Of a stretch of 64,000 bases of DNA, positions 17,417 through 25,310 are shown piece by piece (position 1 is the stretch's first letter; each line of letters begins with the position of its first letter). Both the position numbers and the translations under genes were made by a program. The notes beneath the pieces are model-generated. The model saw only the letters and a list, made by a program, of their open reading frames with translations, was not told the origin of the DNA and did no database searches. The stretch comes from Clostridium sp. C105KSO13 (GTDB lineage Bacteria > Bacillota > Clostridia > Lachnospirales > Lachnospiraceae), in assembly GCF_001517425.1 (NCBI RefSeq), contig NZ_FBWL01000171.1, forward strand, positions 283,698 through 347,697. The letters run 5' to 3'.

Positions 17417-19090
17417 ATGGCTGAGTCACAGAAGCGAAAAGCAAAAAAAGATGATTTCCTGATGCAGGGCGCAATATTGGCCGCCGCCGGTGTTATTACA
17501 AAAATTATCGGTGTTGTATACCGGATTCCCCTGACGAACATTCTCGGAGATGAGGGAATTGGTTTTTATGGTTATGCTTTTGAAGTCTATGCTATGGCAC
17601 TGGTTCTTTCTTCTTTGAGCCTTCCCACTGCTGTATCCAAACTGGTTTCAGCGAGGATGGCAATGAAGCAGCGCAAGAATGCATTCAGGGTATTTACATG
17701 CTCCTTACTTTTTGCTATAGCAGTAGGTGCTTTCTTCGCACTTATTATTTTTTCCGGAGCAGATGCGTTTTCTACACATTTAATGAAATCCCCTTTAAGT
17801 GCTTTGGCTCTTAAAGTATTGGCACCGGGCCTTTTTATTGTATCCATTTTAGGGGTGCTCAGGGGATATTTTCAGGGTCTGGGAACTATGGTACCCACAG
17901 CAGTGTCCCAGGTGATTGAGCAGCTTGTAAATGCAGTTGTAAGTATTCTCGGCGCGGTGCTGCTTTTTAAAATCGGGACACGGGCAGCCGTAAAACAGAA
18001 TAATGAATTACTGGGGCCGGCCTACGGTGCAGCGGGGGCTACTATAGGCACAATTGTAGGTGCACTTTTCGCATTATTTTTTCTGCTTTTTGCTTTCTTT
18101 GTGTATAAAGACGTTATAAAGAGGCAGATCCGCAGAGATAAAAGCCGAAGAACAGAAAGCTATAGACGGATACTTAAGATTCTGATAGTAACTATTATTC
18201 CGGTGATTTTCAGTACGGCAATTTATAATATCAACCAGATTCTCGACATGACACTTTTCAATACGATCATGGCGGCCCAGGGGTTCACAGAAGAAAAGTA
18301 TATGGCCCTTTTAGGTATTTATTCCGGCAAGTATAATACATTAATTAATGTGCCCCTGGCTATGACAAACGGGCTGGCAGCTTCTGTCATACCAAGTCTG
18401 ACTGTTGCAGTGACAACGAATAATAGGCCCCAGGTTTATAATAAGATTAATCAGTCAATTCGATTCACTATGTTGATTGCAATTCCCTGTTTCGTAGGGT
18501 TTGTAGTGCTAGCATCTCCACTTATGGTTCTGCTGTTCAATGATGCCAACACAACCCCCGCCGCAATTCTGGCATTGGGGGCCATTACAATAGTGTTGTA
18601 TTGTCTTTCCACAGTGTCAAATTCTATTCTTCAGGGCCTGGACAAGATGTCAACACCGGCAAAGAATGCAGGAATCTCCCTGGTAATACATATTATTGCA
18701 CTGTTGATTATGCTAATAGTTTTCAAATGGAATATTTATGCACTGGTGGGAAGTAATATCGTGTTTGCACTTTGCATGTGCGTTTTAAATATGAGAGCAA
18801 TTCACAAAGCAAGCGGCTACAAACAGGATGTGGAGAAGAACTATGTACGTCCTTTGCTGGCGGCGGTTATCATGGGAGTTGTGACATATGCGGTACATTT
18901 GGTTTTGGATCTCCTGATTGGAGGACGTTTTGCCACCATAATTTCCATCTTGATCGCGGTACTTGTCTATGCTGTGAGTGTGTTAAAGCTTGGAGTCCTT
19001 TCTGTAGATGATATCCTGGCTTTGCCTCAGGGGAATAAAATTCTGCGGTTTTGCAGAATGTTACATCTGCTCTCTGAAGAGAAATATTAG
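17417..19090 (+). CDS. SpoVB-type MATE/MOP-superfamily flippase
   Basis: 557-residue integral membrane protein with about 14 hydrophobic helices, no signal peptide and a charged N-terminus (AESQKRKAKKDD). The opening pattern LMQGAILAAAGVITKIIGVVYRIPLTNILGDEG, read here in shorter pieces such as GVVYRIPLTNILGDEG, is the signature of the polysaccharide/lipid II flippase group that includes SpoVB and YtgP. Such proteins move lipid-linked sugars across the membrane for cortex or wall synthesis. The start follows ACGGAGG. Whether it is the spore-specific SpoVB or a vegetative MurJ-like paralogue cannot be settled. Confidence 0.88.
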   Translation: MAESQKRKAKKDDFLMQGAILAAAGVITKIIGVVYRIPLTNILGDEGIGFYGYAFEVYAMALVLSSLSLPTAVSKLVSARMAMKQRKNAFRVFTCSLLFAIAVGAFFALIIFSGADAFSTHLMKSPLSALALKVLAPGLFIVSILGVLRGYFQGLGTMVPTAVSQVIEQLVNAVVSILGAVLLFKIGTRAAVKQNNELLGPAYGAAGATIGTIVGALFALFFLLFAFFVYKDVIKRQIRRDKSRRTESYRRILKILIVTIIPVIFSTAIYNINQILDMTLFNTIMAAQGFTEEKYMALLGIYSGKYNTLINVPLAMTNGLAASVIPSLTVAVTTNNRPQVYNKINQSIRFTMLIAIPCFVGFVVLASPLMVLLFNDANTTPAAILALGAITIVLYCLSTVSNSILQGLDKMSTPAKNAGISLVIHIIALLIMLIVFKWNIYALVGSNIVFALCMCVLNMRAIHKASGYKQDVEKNYVRPLLAAVIMGVVTYAVHLVLDLLIGGRFATIISILIAVLVYAVSVLKLGVLSVDDILALPQGNKILRFCRMLHLLSEEKY

Positions 19091-19152
19091 AGAAAATTGT
19101 ATAAAAGCGGTAAAAAAGCCAATACTGTATGAAAAAAAGGAGTTGAATCCTT

Positions 19153-19512
19153 ATGAAAAAGAAGTACTATGTTGGCTTTCTTACAGGAATATTTTTATTG
19201 GCTGTTATATTGGGTATTGGATATCAGCTCAGTTATCGGCACACGATGGACCGGCAGGAGGCCAAATCGGAAGCGGAGAAGACAACTGAAAGTGTGACAA
19301 CAAAGGGAAACGCTGAGAAAAATGAAGGGTATTATATATGCGAACTCAATGGATATGTTGTTGTATATCTATACGATAAAACAACAGTTTATGAGGTCAC
19401 CAGCATTTTAGTTTCAGAATTACCTGAGGATGTACGAAAAGAAGTTGAAATTGGGAAATATGTTGAAAAAGAGTCGCAGGTGTATGGGTTTCTGGAGAAC
19501 TATTCCAGCTGA
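19153..19512 (+). CDS. BofC C-terminal domain-like secreted/membrane protein
   Basis: 119 residues. An N-terminal membrane anchor or signal helix (YYVGFLTGIFLLAVILGIGY) near residues 5-24 is followed by a Lys/Glu/Thr-rich linker. The compact C-terminal domain has YYICELNGYVVVYLYD and a DVRKEVEIGKYVE segment, ending in FLENYSS. The C-terminal part resembles the BofC C-terminal domain, which in Bacillus modulates the SpoIVB checkpoint. The start follows AAAAAGGAG. It stands after the SpoVB-like flippase, consistent with a developmental or envelope role. The family call is by pattern and moderately sure. Confidence 0.7.
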   Translation: MKKKYYVGFLTGIFLLAVILGIGYQLSYRHTMDRQEAKSEAEKTTESVTTKGNAEKNEGYYICELNGYVVVYLYDKTTVYEVTSILVSELPEDVRKEVEIGKYVEKESQVYGFLENYSS

Positions 19513-19571
19513 TCGATGAACGAATACTCCTGTTATGCAACAGAACATTGGTTTACACATAGGAGAATAAA

Positions 19572-19793
19572 ATGGATCAACAAAAGATTAAAAGAATTAA
19601 CGAATTATATAGAAAATCAAAAGCTGAAGGTCTGACAGAATCCGAAAAGAAGGAACAGAAAGTGCTGCGCCGGGAATATATTGATTCCTTCAAGCGCAAT
19701 CTGCGCGGTCAGCTTGACAATATAGATATTAAGGAAAAAGACGGAACAGTAGTAAACCTTGGGGAAAAGTATGGAAACAAAAAAGGAAATTAG
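19572..19793 (+). CDS. DUF896 (YnzC-type) small protein
   Basis: 73 residues. The fingerprint INELYRKSKAEGLTESEKKE followed by QKVLRREYIDSFKRNLRGQL defines this small two-helix family, whose Bacillus member YnzC is encoded with the SOS genes yneA and yneB. Here it is 30 kb from the yneA-like gene and not SOS-linked. Start after AGGAGAA. It overlaps the next gene by 23 bases. Function unknown. Confidence 0.9.
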   Translation: MDQQKIKRINELYRKSKAEGLTESEKKEQKVLRREYIDSFKRNLRGQLDNIDIKEKDGTVVNLGEKYGNKKGN

Positions 19794-20388
19794 AACAAGG
19801 ATAATAAAAGAACGAGCCGCACTTGATCCGGAAATGAGACAGGCTTTCAGTGACAAAATTTTTGAACAGATAATCAGCCATCCGTTGTATAGACATGCCA
19901 GGGAAATTTATTGTTATGTTTCCTTTGGTGAGGAAGTATCCACGGAGAAGCTGATTTCTTATTCTTTAAAAATGGGGAAAAAAGTCGCGGTTCCAAAGAT
20001 TATTGTGGATAACTCCGCTGCAAAGGAGAACACTTCTGGTTTTTTGGAAAAGTCTGCAGCCTTTAAGCAAAAAAGAAGGATGGAATTTTATTACATAGAA
20101 AGTACAGATGAATTAAGCAAAGGATACTTTGGAATTATGGAACCGCCGGAAAAGGCACCGGCCTGCGGAGATTCTGTGTTGGTTATTATGCCCGGGGTTG
20201 CGTTTGACAGACAGTGTAACCGCATTGGCTACGGCAAAGGATTTTATGATTTTTATTTAAGGCAGCATCCTTGGTTCCGAAAAATAGCACTTGCCTATTC
20301 CGTGCAGTGCCTGGGAAAATTCTCTGCTGAGAAACACGATATCCGTCCGGAAATGATTATAACAGAAGAGGAGATTTACACATGTTGA
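19771..20388 (+). CDS. 5-formyltetrahydrofolate cyclo-ligase
   Basis: 205 residues. It converts 5-formyl-THF to 5,10-methenyl-THF using ATP, removing a dead-end folate in the cytoplasm. The hallmark MPGVAFDRQCNRIGYGKGFYD lies near residue 140 and is clearly present, together with an N-terminal KKEIRTRIIKERAAL. The ATG at 19771, preceded by GGGGAAAAG, is preferred. It overlaps the DUF896 gene and is overlapped by the small DUF4250 gene, so the three are one translation-coupled unit. It supports the fhs-folD C1 module earlier in the window. Confidence 0.93.
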   Translation: METKKEIRTRIIKERAALDPEMRQAFSDKIFEQIISHPLYRHAREIYCYVSFGEEVSTEKLISYSLKMGKKVAVPKIIVDNSAAKENTSGFLEKSAAFKQKRRMEFYYIESTDELSKGYFGIMEPPEKAPACGDSVLVIMPGVAFDRQCNRIGYGKGFYDFYLRQHPWFRKIALAYSVQCLGKFSAEKHDIRPEMIITEEEIYTC

Positions 20389-20564
20389 ATGGACTTCCGA
20401 AAGACCCGGTTATTTTACTGAGTGTAATCAACACCAGGCTCAGAGATTATTATAAAACTTTGGATGAGCTGTGCGAGGACATAAAGATATCCCCGGCAGA
20501 AGTCAAAGAAAAGTTGAAAACAATAGATTATGAATACGATGCAGTACAAAACCAGTTTGTGTGA
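20382..20564 (+). CDS. DUF4250 small protein
   Basis: 60 residues. The pattern LPKDPVILLSVINTRLRDYY followed by LDELCEDIKIS matches the small conserved DUF4250 family, common in clostridia and other anaerobes. Predicted all-helical with a possible helix-turn-helix-like middle. It overlaps the end of the 5-FCL gene by 7 bases. Function unknown. Confidence 0.8.
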   Translation: MLNGLPKDPVILLSVINTRLRDYYKTLDELCEDIKISPAEVKEKLKTIDYEYDAVQNQFV

Positions 20565-20594
20565 TGAACTGTGATAAGGAAAGGATTATATAGA

Positions 20595-22070
20595 ATGACT
20601 GATAATGTAAAGAATAAAGACTTAAAAAAAATTCTGGATACTATAAACCTTGAGAAACCTGCGCCGGCTGAAGAACCGCAAAGACAGTATTACTTTATAA
20701 AAAAGGCGCAGGGATATGTAGAGGCATTGAGTGAAAAGGCAGGACGTCCTCTGACCTTCTGTGTAGTGACCTTTGGCTGTCAGATGAATGCAAGGGACTC
20801 TGAAAAACTGACAGGCATTTTACAGCAGATTGGTTATCAAGAGGAGACGGAAGAGGAAAAAGCGGATTTTGTCATTTATAACACCTGTACTGTCCGTGAG
20901 AACGCCAATCAAAGGGTTTACGGAAGAATCGGACAGTTAAAAAAGGGGAAAAAAGACAACCCTTATATGCTGATAGGCTTATGTGGCTGTATGATGCAGG
21001 AACCTAAGGCAGTGGAAAAACTGAAAAAAAGCTATCGCTACATAGACTTGATTTTTGGTACTCACAACATTTATAAATTTGCAGAGTTGATTGTAACACG
21101 CTTTGAATCTGAGCGGATGGTGATTGATATCTGGAAAGATACTGATAAAATTGTGGAAGATCTCCCGAGTGAAAGAAAGTATTTTTTTAAATCCGGAGTA
21201 AATATCATGTTCGGCTGCAATAACTTTTGCAGCTACTGCATCGTACCTTATGTGAGAGGGCGGGAGAGAAGCCGCAATCCCAGGGATATTATCCGTGAGA
21301 TAGAAGCACTGGTGGCCGATGGTGTGGCAGAGGTTATGCTGCTGGGGCAAAATGTGAATTCCTATGGTAAAAGTCTTGAAACTCCTATGAGTTTTGCTGA
21401 ACTCTTGCAGGAGATAGAAAAAATAGAGGGACTTGAAAGAATTCGATTCATGACCTCTCATCCCAAGGATTTATCTGATGAACTAATTCAGGTGATGGGA
21501 AACTCTCAAAAGATATGTAAACATCTACATTTGCCGGTGCAGTCGGGAAGCAGTCGGATTCTCAAAAAAATGAACCGCGGATATACTAAAGAACACTATC
21601 TGAAGCTTGTGGATAAAATCCGTACAGCCGTTCCGGATATTTCTCTGACTACGGACATTATTGTGGGCTTCCCGGGTGAGACAGAGGAAGACTTTCAGGA
21701 GACTCTGGATGTGGTCAGAAAAGTACGTTATGACAGTGCTTTTACTTTTATTTATTCAAAAAGGACTGGAACCCCGGCTGCAGTGATGGAAGAACAGATT
21801 TCGGATGAAGTAGTGAAAGAAAGATTTGATCGTCTTCTTCATGAGGTACAAACCATTTCCAGAGAAGTGTGCAGTGTACATACAGATACTATTCAGGAAA
21901 TACTGGTGGAGGGAGTGAATGACCACGATTCTTCGCTTATGACAGGAAGAATGAGCAACAATCTTTTGGTTCATTTCCCGGGAGATAAAAGTCTCATTGG
22001 AAAAATCATTGATGTTAAGCTGAAAGAATGTAAAGGTTTTTACTATATTGGTGAACTGGCCAAGAAATAA
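20595..22070 (+). CDS. miaB: tRNA-2-methylthio-N6-dimethylallyladenosine synthase MiaB
   Basis: 491 residues. Radical SAM methylthiotransferase that adds the 2-methylthio group at A37 of tRNAs already isopentenylated by MiaA. It has the N-terminal cluster domain with Cys in FGCQMNARDSEKL, NTCTVRENANQRVYG and GLCGCM. The radical SAM motif GCNNFCSYCIVPYVRGRERS is near residue 208, and the TRAM domain is at the C-terminus. I prefer the ATG at 20595, 9 bases after AGGAAAGGA, over the GTG at 20571. The miaA partner gene lies 5 kb downstream beyond mutSL. Confidence 0.95.
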   Translation: MTDNVKNKDLKKILDTINLEKPAPAEEPQRQYYFIKKAQGYVEALSEKAGRPLTFCVVTFGCQMNARDSEKLTGILQQIGYQEETEEEKADFVIYNTCTVRENANQRVYGRIGQLKKGKKDNPYMLIGLCGCMMQEPKAVEKLKKSYRYIDLIFGTHNIYKFAELIVTRFESERMVIDIWKDTDKIVEDLPSERKYFFKSGVNIMFGCNNFCSYCIVPYVRGRERSRNPRDIIREIEALVADGVAEVMLLGQNVNSYGKSLETPMSFAELLQEIEKIEGLERIRFMTSHPKDLSDELIQVMGNSQKICKHLHLPVQSGSSRILKKMNRGYTKEHYLKLVDKIRTAVPDISLTTDIIVGFPGETEEDFQETLDVVRKVRYDSAFTFIYSKRTGTPAAVMEEQISDEVVKERFDRLLHEVQTISREVCSVHTDTIQEILVEGVNDHDSSLMTGRMSNNLLVHFPGDKSLIGKIIDVKLKECKGFYYIGELAKK

Positions 22071-22090
22071 ATTCCAATCATATTTCATAT

Positions 22091-22147
22091 AAAAACGTCC
22101 AGACTATATATGAATAGTTACGTTAATATATAGGAGGGCGTTTTTTC
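22091..22147 (+). promoter_or_regulatory. Terminator-like hairpin that buries the ribosome site of the next gene
   Basis: Outer stem AAAAACGTCC (22091-22100) pairs with 22136-22145 (one T-G). The perfect inner stem CTATATAT (22104-22111) pairs with ATATATAG (22126-22133). A run of six T ends at 22146, and the GTG start of the next gene is at 22148. The Shine-Dalgarno GGAGGG (22133-22138) is inside the 3' arm. The structure could terminate miaB transcripts and also control entry to the next gene. Confidence 0.8.
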
Positions 22148-22564
22148 GTGAAGAAATTAAGCGAATATTTATTTCTTTGGACGCTGGGGGGTACAATTTA
22201 TTATGCATTTGAAATGGCATTCAGAGGATTTTCCCACTGGTCCATGTTTGTACTAGGAGGAGTGTGCATGGTGTTTTTTGCACAGCAGGGACTCTGGGTA
22301 AAATGGAAGGATCCCCTGTGGCTCCAAGTAGTCCGCTGTGCAGTGTTTGTCACTTCGGCAGAATTTATTACCGGAATTATTGTGAACAAGTGGTTAAAAT
22401 GGAACGTATGGGATTATTCAGATCAAATATTCCATCTTTTCGGACAAATTTGTGTCCCGTTTATCATTCTGTTTTCCGGCCTGTGTGCCCTTGGAATTCT
22501 TTTGACAGGATATTTGCTTCACTGGCTCTATGGAGAAGCGAAGCCCCAATTTCATGTGCTGTAG
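22148..22564 (+). CDS. Small integral membrane protein, putative ABC transporter permease (CmpB-type family)
   Basis: 138 residues with about four membrane helices and no signal peptide. Features include YLFLWTLGGTIYYAFEMAFRG, EFITGIIVNKWLKWNVWDYSD and FGQICVPF. The WDYS..(F)..GQIC pattern is typical of a small clostridial membrane family that databases call putative ABC transporter permease, although no ABC ATPase is nearby and the transport label is unproven. The start is GTG at 22148, with its GGAGGG site inside a strong hairpin. Confidence 0.75.
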   Translation: MKKLSEYLFLWTLGGTIYYAFEMAFRGFSHWSMFVLGGVCMVFFAQQGLWVKWKDPLWLQVVRCAVFVTSAEFITGIIVNKWLKWNVWDYSDQIFHLFGQICVPFIILFSGLCALGILLTGYLLHWLYGEAKPQFHVL

Positions 22565-22648
22565 AGTTAGCATAGAAAACCACTCTTTCATAACCCAGAA
22601 AAAAATGATATACTTAGAGGGAATTTTGGAAACGAAAGGAAGAAGAAA

Positions 22649-25300
22649 TTGGCAGAATTAACTCCTATGATGCAGCAGTATATGGATACAAAATCCCAAT
22701 ACCCCGACTGCATTCTATTTTATAGACTTGGTGACTTTTATGAAATGTTTTTTGAGGATGCACTGACAGCTTCAAAGGAATTGGAAATTACACTGACAGG
22801 CAAGAACTGCGGTCTTGAAGAGCGGGCGCCTATGTGCGGCGTCCCTTATCATGCAGTGGACAGTTATCTAAATAAGCTGGTGTCCAGAGGATACAAGGTT
22901 GCCATATGTGAACAGATGGAGGACCCAAAGCAGGCCAGGGGATTGGTGAAGCGGGATGTGGTCCGCATCGTGACTCCGGGTACTAATCTTGCAGCCCAGG
23001 CATTGGATGAGGCAAAAAATAATTATCTAATGTGTATTGTTTACATAGCTGACAGATACGGATTGTCTATTGCAGATGTCACTACGGGTGATTATTTTGT
23101 GACAGAACTGCCTGACAGCACAAAACTTCTGGACGAGATTTATAAATTTATGCCCTCTGAAATCATATGCAATGAGTCTTTTTACATGAGCGGTATGGAC
23201 CTGGATGATTTGAAGGACAGACTGGGAATTGCCATTTATTCTCTTGACTCCTGGTATTTTGATGATCCCGTCTGCAGAGAAAAACTGTTGGAACATTTTC
23301 AGGTTTCTACACTTGCAGGTCTGGGGCTTCAGGATTTTGACAGTGGGATTATCAGTGCCGGAGCTCTGCTGCAGTACTTACTGGAGACTCAGAAAAATGA
23401 TCTCTCCCAGCTGACACATATTACCCCTTATATTACAGGAAAATATATGATGCTGGACAGTTCCACACGCAGAAATCTGGAACTTACCGAAACTCTGAGG
23501 GAAAAGCAAAAAAGAGGTTCTCTTCTCTGGGTGCTTGATAAGACCAAAACCGCAATGGGCGCCAGAACTCTGCGAAAATATGTGGAACAGCCTCTCATAG
23601 AGCTTCAGGAGATTGAAAAACGTCTGGATGCCGTAGAAGAATTGAAAAATGAGGCAATCGGCAGAGAGGAAATACGGGAATATCTGGCTCCGATTTATGA
23701 TTTGGAACGTCTGGTTACAAGAATCACTTATGGTTCGGCAAATCCAAGAGATTTGACGGCCTTTCGCAGTTCCCTTGAAATGCTTCCCCCCATCCGTTAT
23801 ATCCTGGAGGACATGCAATCACAATTACTGTCTCAAATCCGGGAGGATATGGATACTCTGGAGGATTTGTGCACCCTGATTAAAGAGGCGATTACAGACG
23901 ATCCGCCCCTTGCCATGAAAGAGGGTGGCATTATCCGGAATGGATACAGTGAAGAGGTAGATACGCTCCGACGGGCAAAGTCCGACGGGAAAGAGTGGAT
24001 TGCCAGACTGGAAGAAGAAGAGCGGGAAAAAACAGGAATTAAGAACCTGAAGGTAAAATACAACAAAGTATTTGGGTATTACCTGGAGGTTACCAATTCT
24101 TATAAAGATATGGTTCCGGATTACTATACCAGAAAGCAGACGCTGGCAAATGCAGAGCGTTATATTACACCAAAGCTCAAAGAATTGGAGGACACCATTT
24201 TAGGGGCAGAGGACAAGCTGTATGCTCTGGAATATGAACTGTATAGTACAGTGCGTGATACAGTGGCGGGGGAAGTTGTGCGGATTCAGAAAACAGCCAA
24301 AGCAGTGGCTGCACTGGATGTGTTTACCTCACTCGCCCAGGTGGCCGAGAGGGGAAATTATGTCCGTCCGGATACCAATGAAAAAGGTGTAATCAATATT
24401 AAAGACGGCCGCCACCCGGTGGTAGAAAAGATGATTCCGAATGATATGTTTATTTCAAATGATACATACCTGGACGATAAAAAGCAGCGGATTTCTATTA
24501 TCACAGGGCCAAATATGGCCGGAAAGTCCACTTACATGAGACAGGTTGCCCTGATTGTCCTTATGGGCCAGCTTGGATCCTTTGTTCCTGCTGCAGCTGC
24601 CGATATCGGGATTGTGGATCGGATTTTCACCAGAGTCGGGGCATCGGATGATCTGGCCTCCGGTCAGAGTACCTTTATGGTAGAAATGACAGAGGTAGCA
24701 AATATTCTGCGCAACGCTACAAGTAAAAGTCTGTTGATTCTGGACGAGATAGGGCGGGGCACCAGTACTTTTGACGGCCTGTCTATTGCCTGGGCTGTGG
24801 TGGAATATATCTCAGATACGCGCCTGCTGGGTGCGAAAACCTTGTTTGCAACTCACTATCATGAACTCACTGAGCTGGAGGGGAAGATACAGAATGTAAA
24901 TAATTACTGTATTGCTGTCAAAGAAAAGGGTGAGGATATAGTTTTCCTTCGAAAAATAGTCAAGGGCGGCGCAGATAAGAGCTACGGAATCCAGGTGGCC
25001 AAACTGGCAGGAGTACCGGACATTGTAACCAACCGCGCTAAAGAAATTGTGGAAGAATTAAGCAACGAGGATATAACCGCAAGGGTCAGTGAGATTGCAG
25101 CAAAAGAAAATGAAACAAAAAAACTGGCAAAGATGAAAAAATACGATGAAGTCGATATTGCACAAATGTCTCTTTTTGATACAGTCAAGGACGATGATGT
25201 GCTGGAAGAACTAAAAACAATCGATGTTGGAAACCTGACGCCTGTTGATGCGTTGAATACTATATACAGGCTGCAGAACAAGTTAAAGAACAGATGGTAG
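22649..25300 (+). CDS. mutS: DNA mismatch repair protein MutS
   Basis: 883 residues. Recognises mispairs and small loops; works with MutL. The mismatch-reading FYE motif is visible in LGDFYEMFFEDA near residues 27-38. The ATPase has Walker A GPNMAGKSTYMRQ near residue 622 and LLILDEIGRGTSTFDGLS for Walker B/signature. The C-terminal segment includes MSLFD. The start is TTG at 22649 after GAAAGGAAG, giving the usual AELTPMMQQY N-terminus. A TATACT at 22609-22614 may be its -10. mutL follows 10 bases later. Confidence 0.97.
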   Translation: MAELTPMMQQYMDTKSQYPDCILFYRLGDFYEMFFEDALTASKELEITLTGKNCGLEERAPMCGVPYHAVDSYLNKLVSRGYKVAICEQMEDPKQARGLVKRDVVRIVTPGTNLAAQALDEAKNNYLMCIVYIADRYGLSIADVTTGDYFVTELPDSTKLLDEIYKFMPSEIICNESFYMSGMDLDDLKDRLGIAIYSLDSWYFDDPVCREKLLEHFQVSTLAGLGLQDFDSGIISAGALLQYLLETQKNDLSQLTHITPYITGKYMMLDSSTRRNLELTETLREKQKRGSLLWVLDKTKTAMGARTLRKYVEQPLIELQEIEKRLDAVEELKNEAIGREEIREYLAPIYDLERLVTRITYGSANPRDLTAFRSSLEMLPPIRYILEDMQSQLLSQIREDMDTLEDLCTLIKEAITDDPPLAMKEGGIIRNGYSEEVDTLRRAKSDGKEWIARLEEEEREKTGIKNLKVKYNKVFGYYLEVTNSYKDMVPDYYTRKQTLANAERYITPKLKELEDTILGAEDKLYALEYELYSTVRDTVAGEVVRIQKTAKAVAALDVFTSLAQVAERGNYVRPDTNEKGVINIKDGRHPVVEKMIPNDMFISNDTYLDDKKQRISIITGPNMAGKSTYMRQVALIVLMGQLGSFVPAAAADIGIVDRIFTRVGASDDLASGQSTFMVEMTEVANILRNATSKSLLILDEIGRGTSTFDGLSIAWAVVEYISDTRLLGAKTLFATHYHELTELEGKIQNVNNYCIAVKEKGEDIVFLRKIVKGGADKSYGIQVAKLAGVPDIVTNRAKEIVEELSNEDITARVSEIAAKENETKKLAKMKKYDEVDIAQMSLFDTVKDDDVLEELKTIDVGNLTPVDALNTIYRLQNKLKNRW

Positions 25301-25310
25301 GAGGGGCGTT

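Noticed and set aside
18772..19011. 79-residue plus-strand frame inside the SpoVB-like gene
   Set aside because: It lies in another frame of a clear 14-helix membrane protein and shows only Cys-rich shadow sequence.
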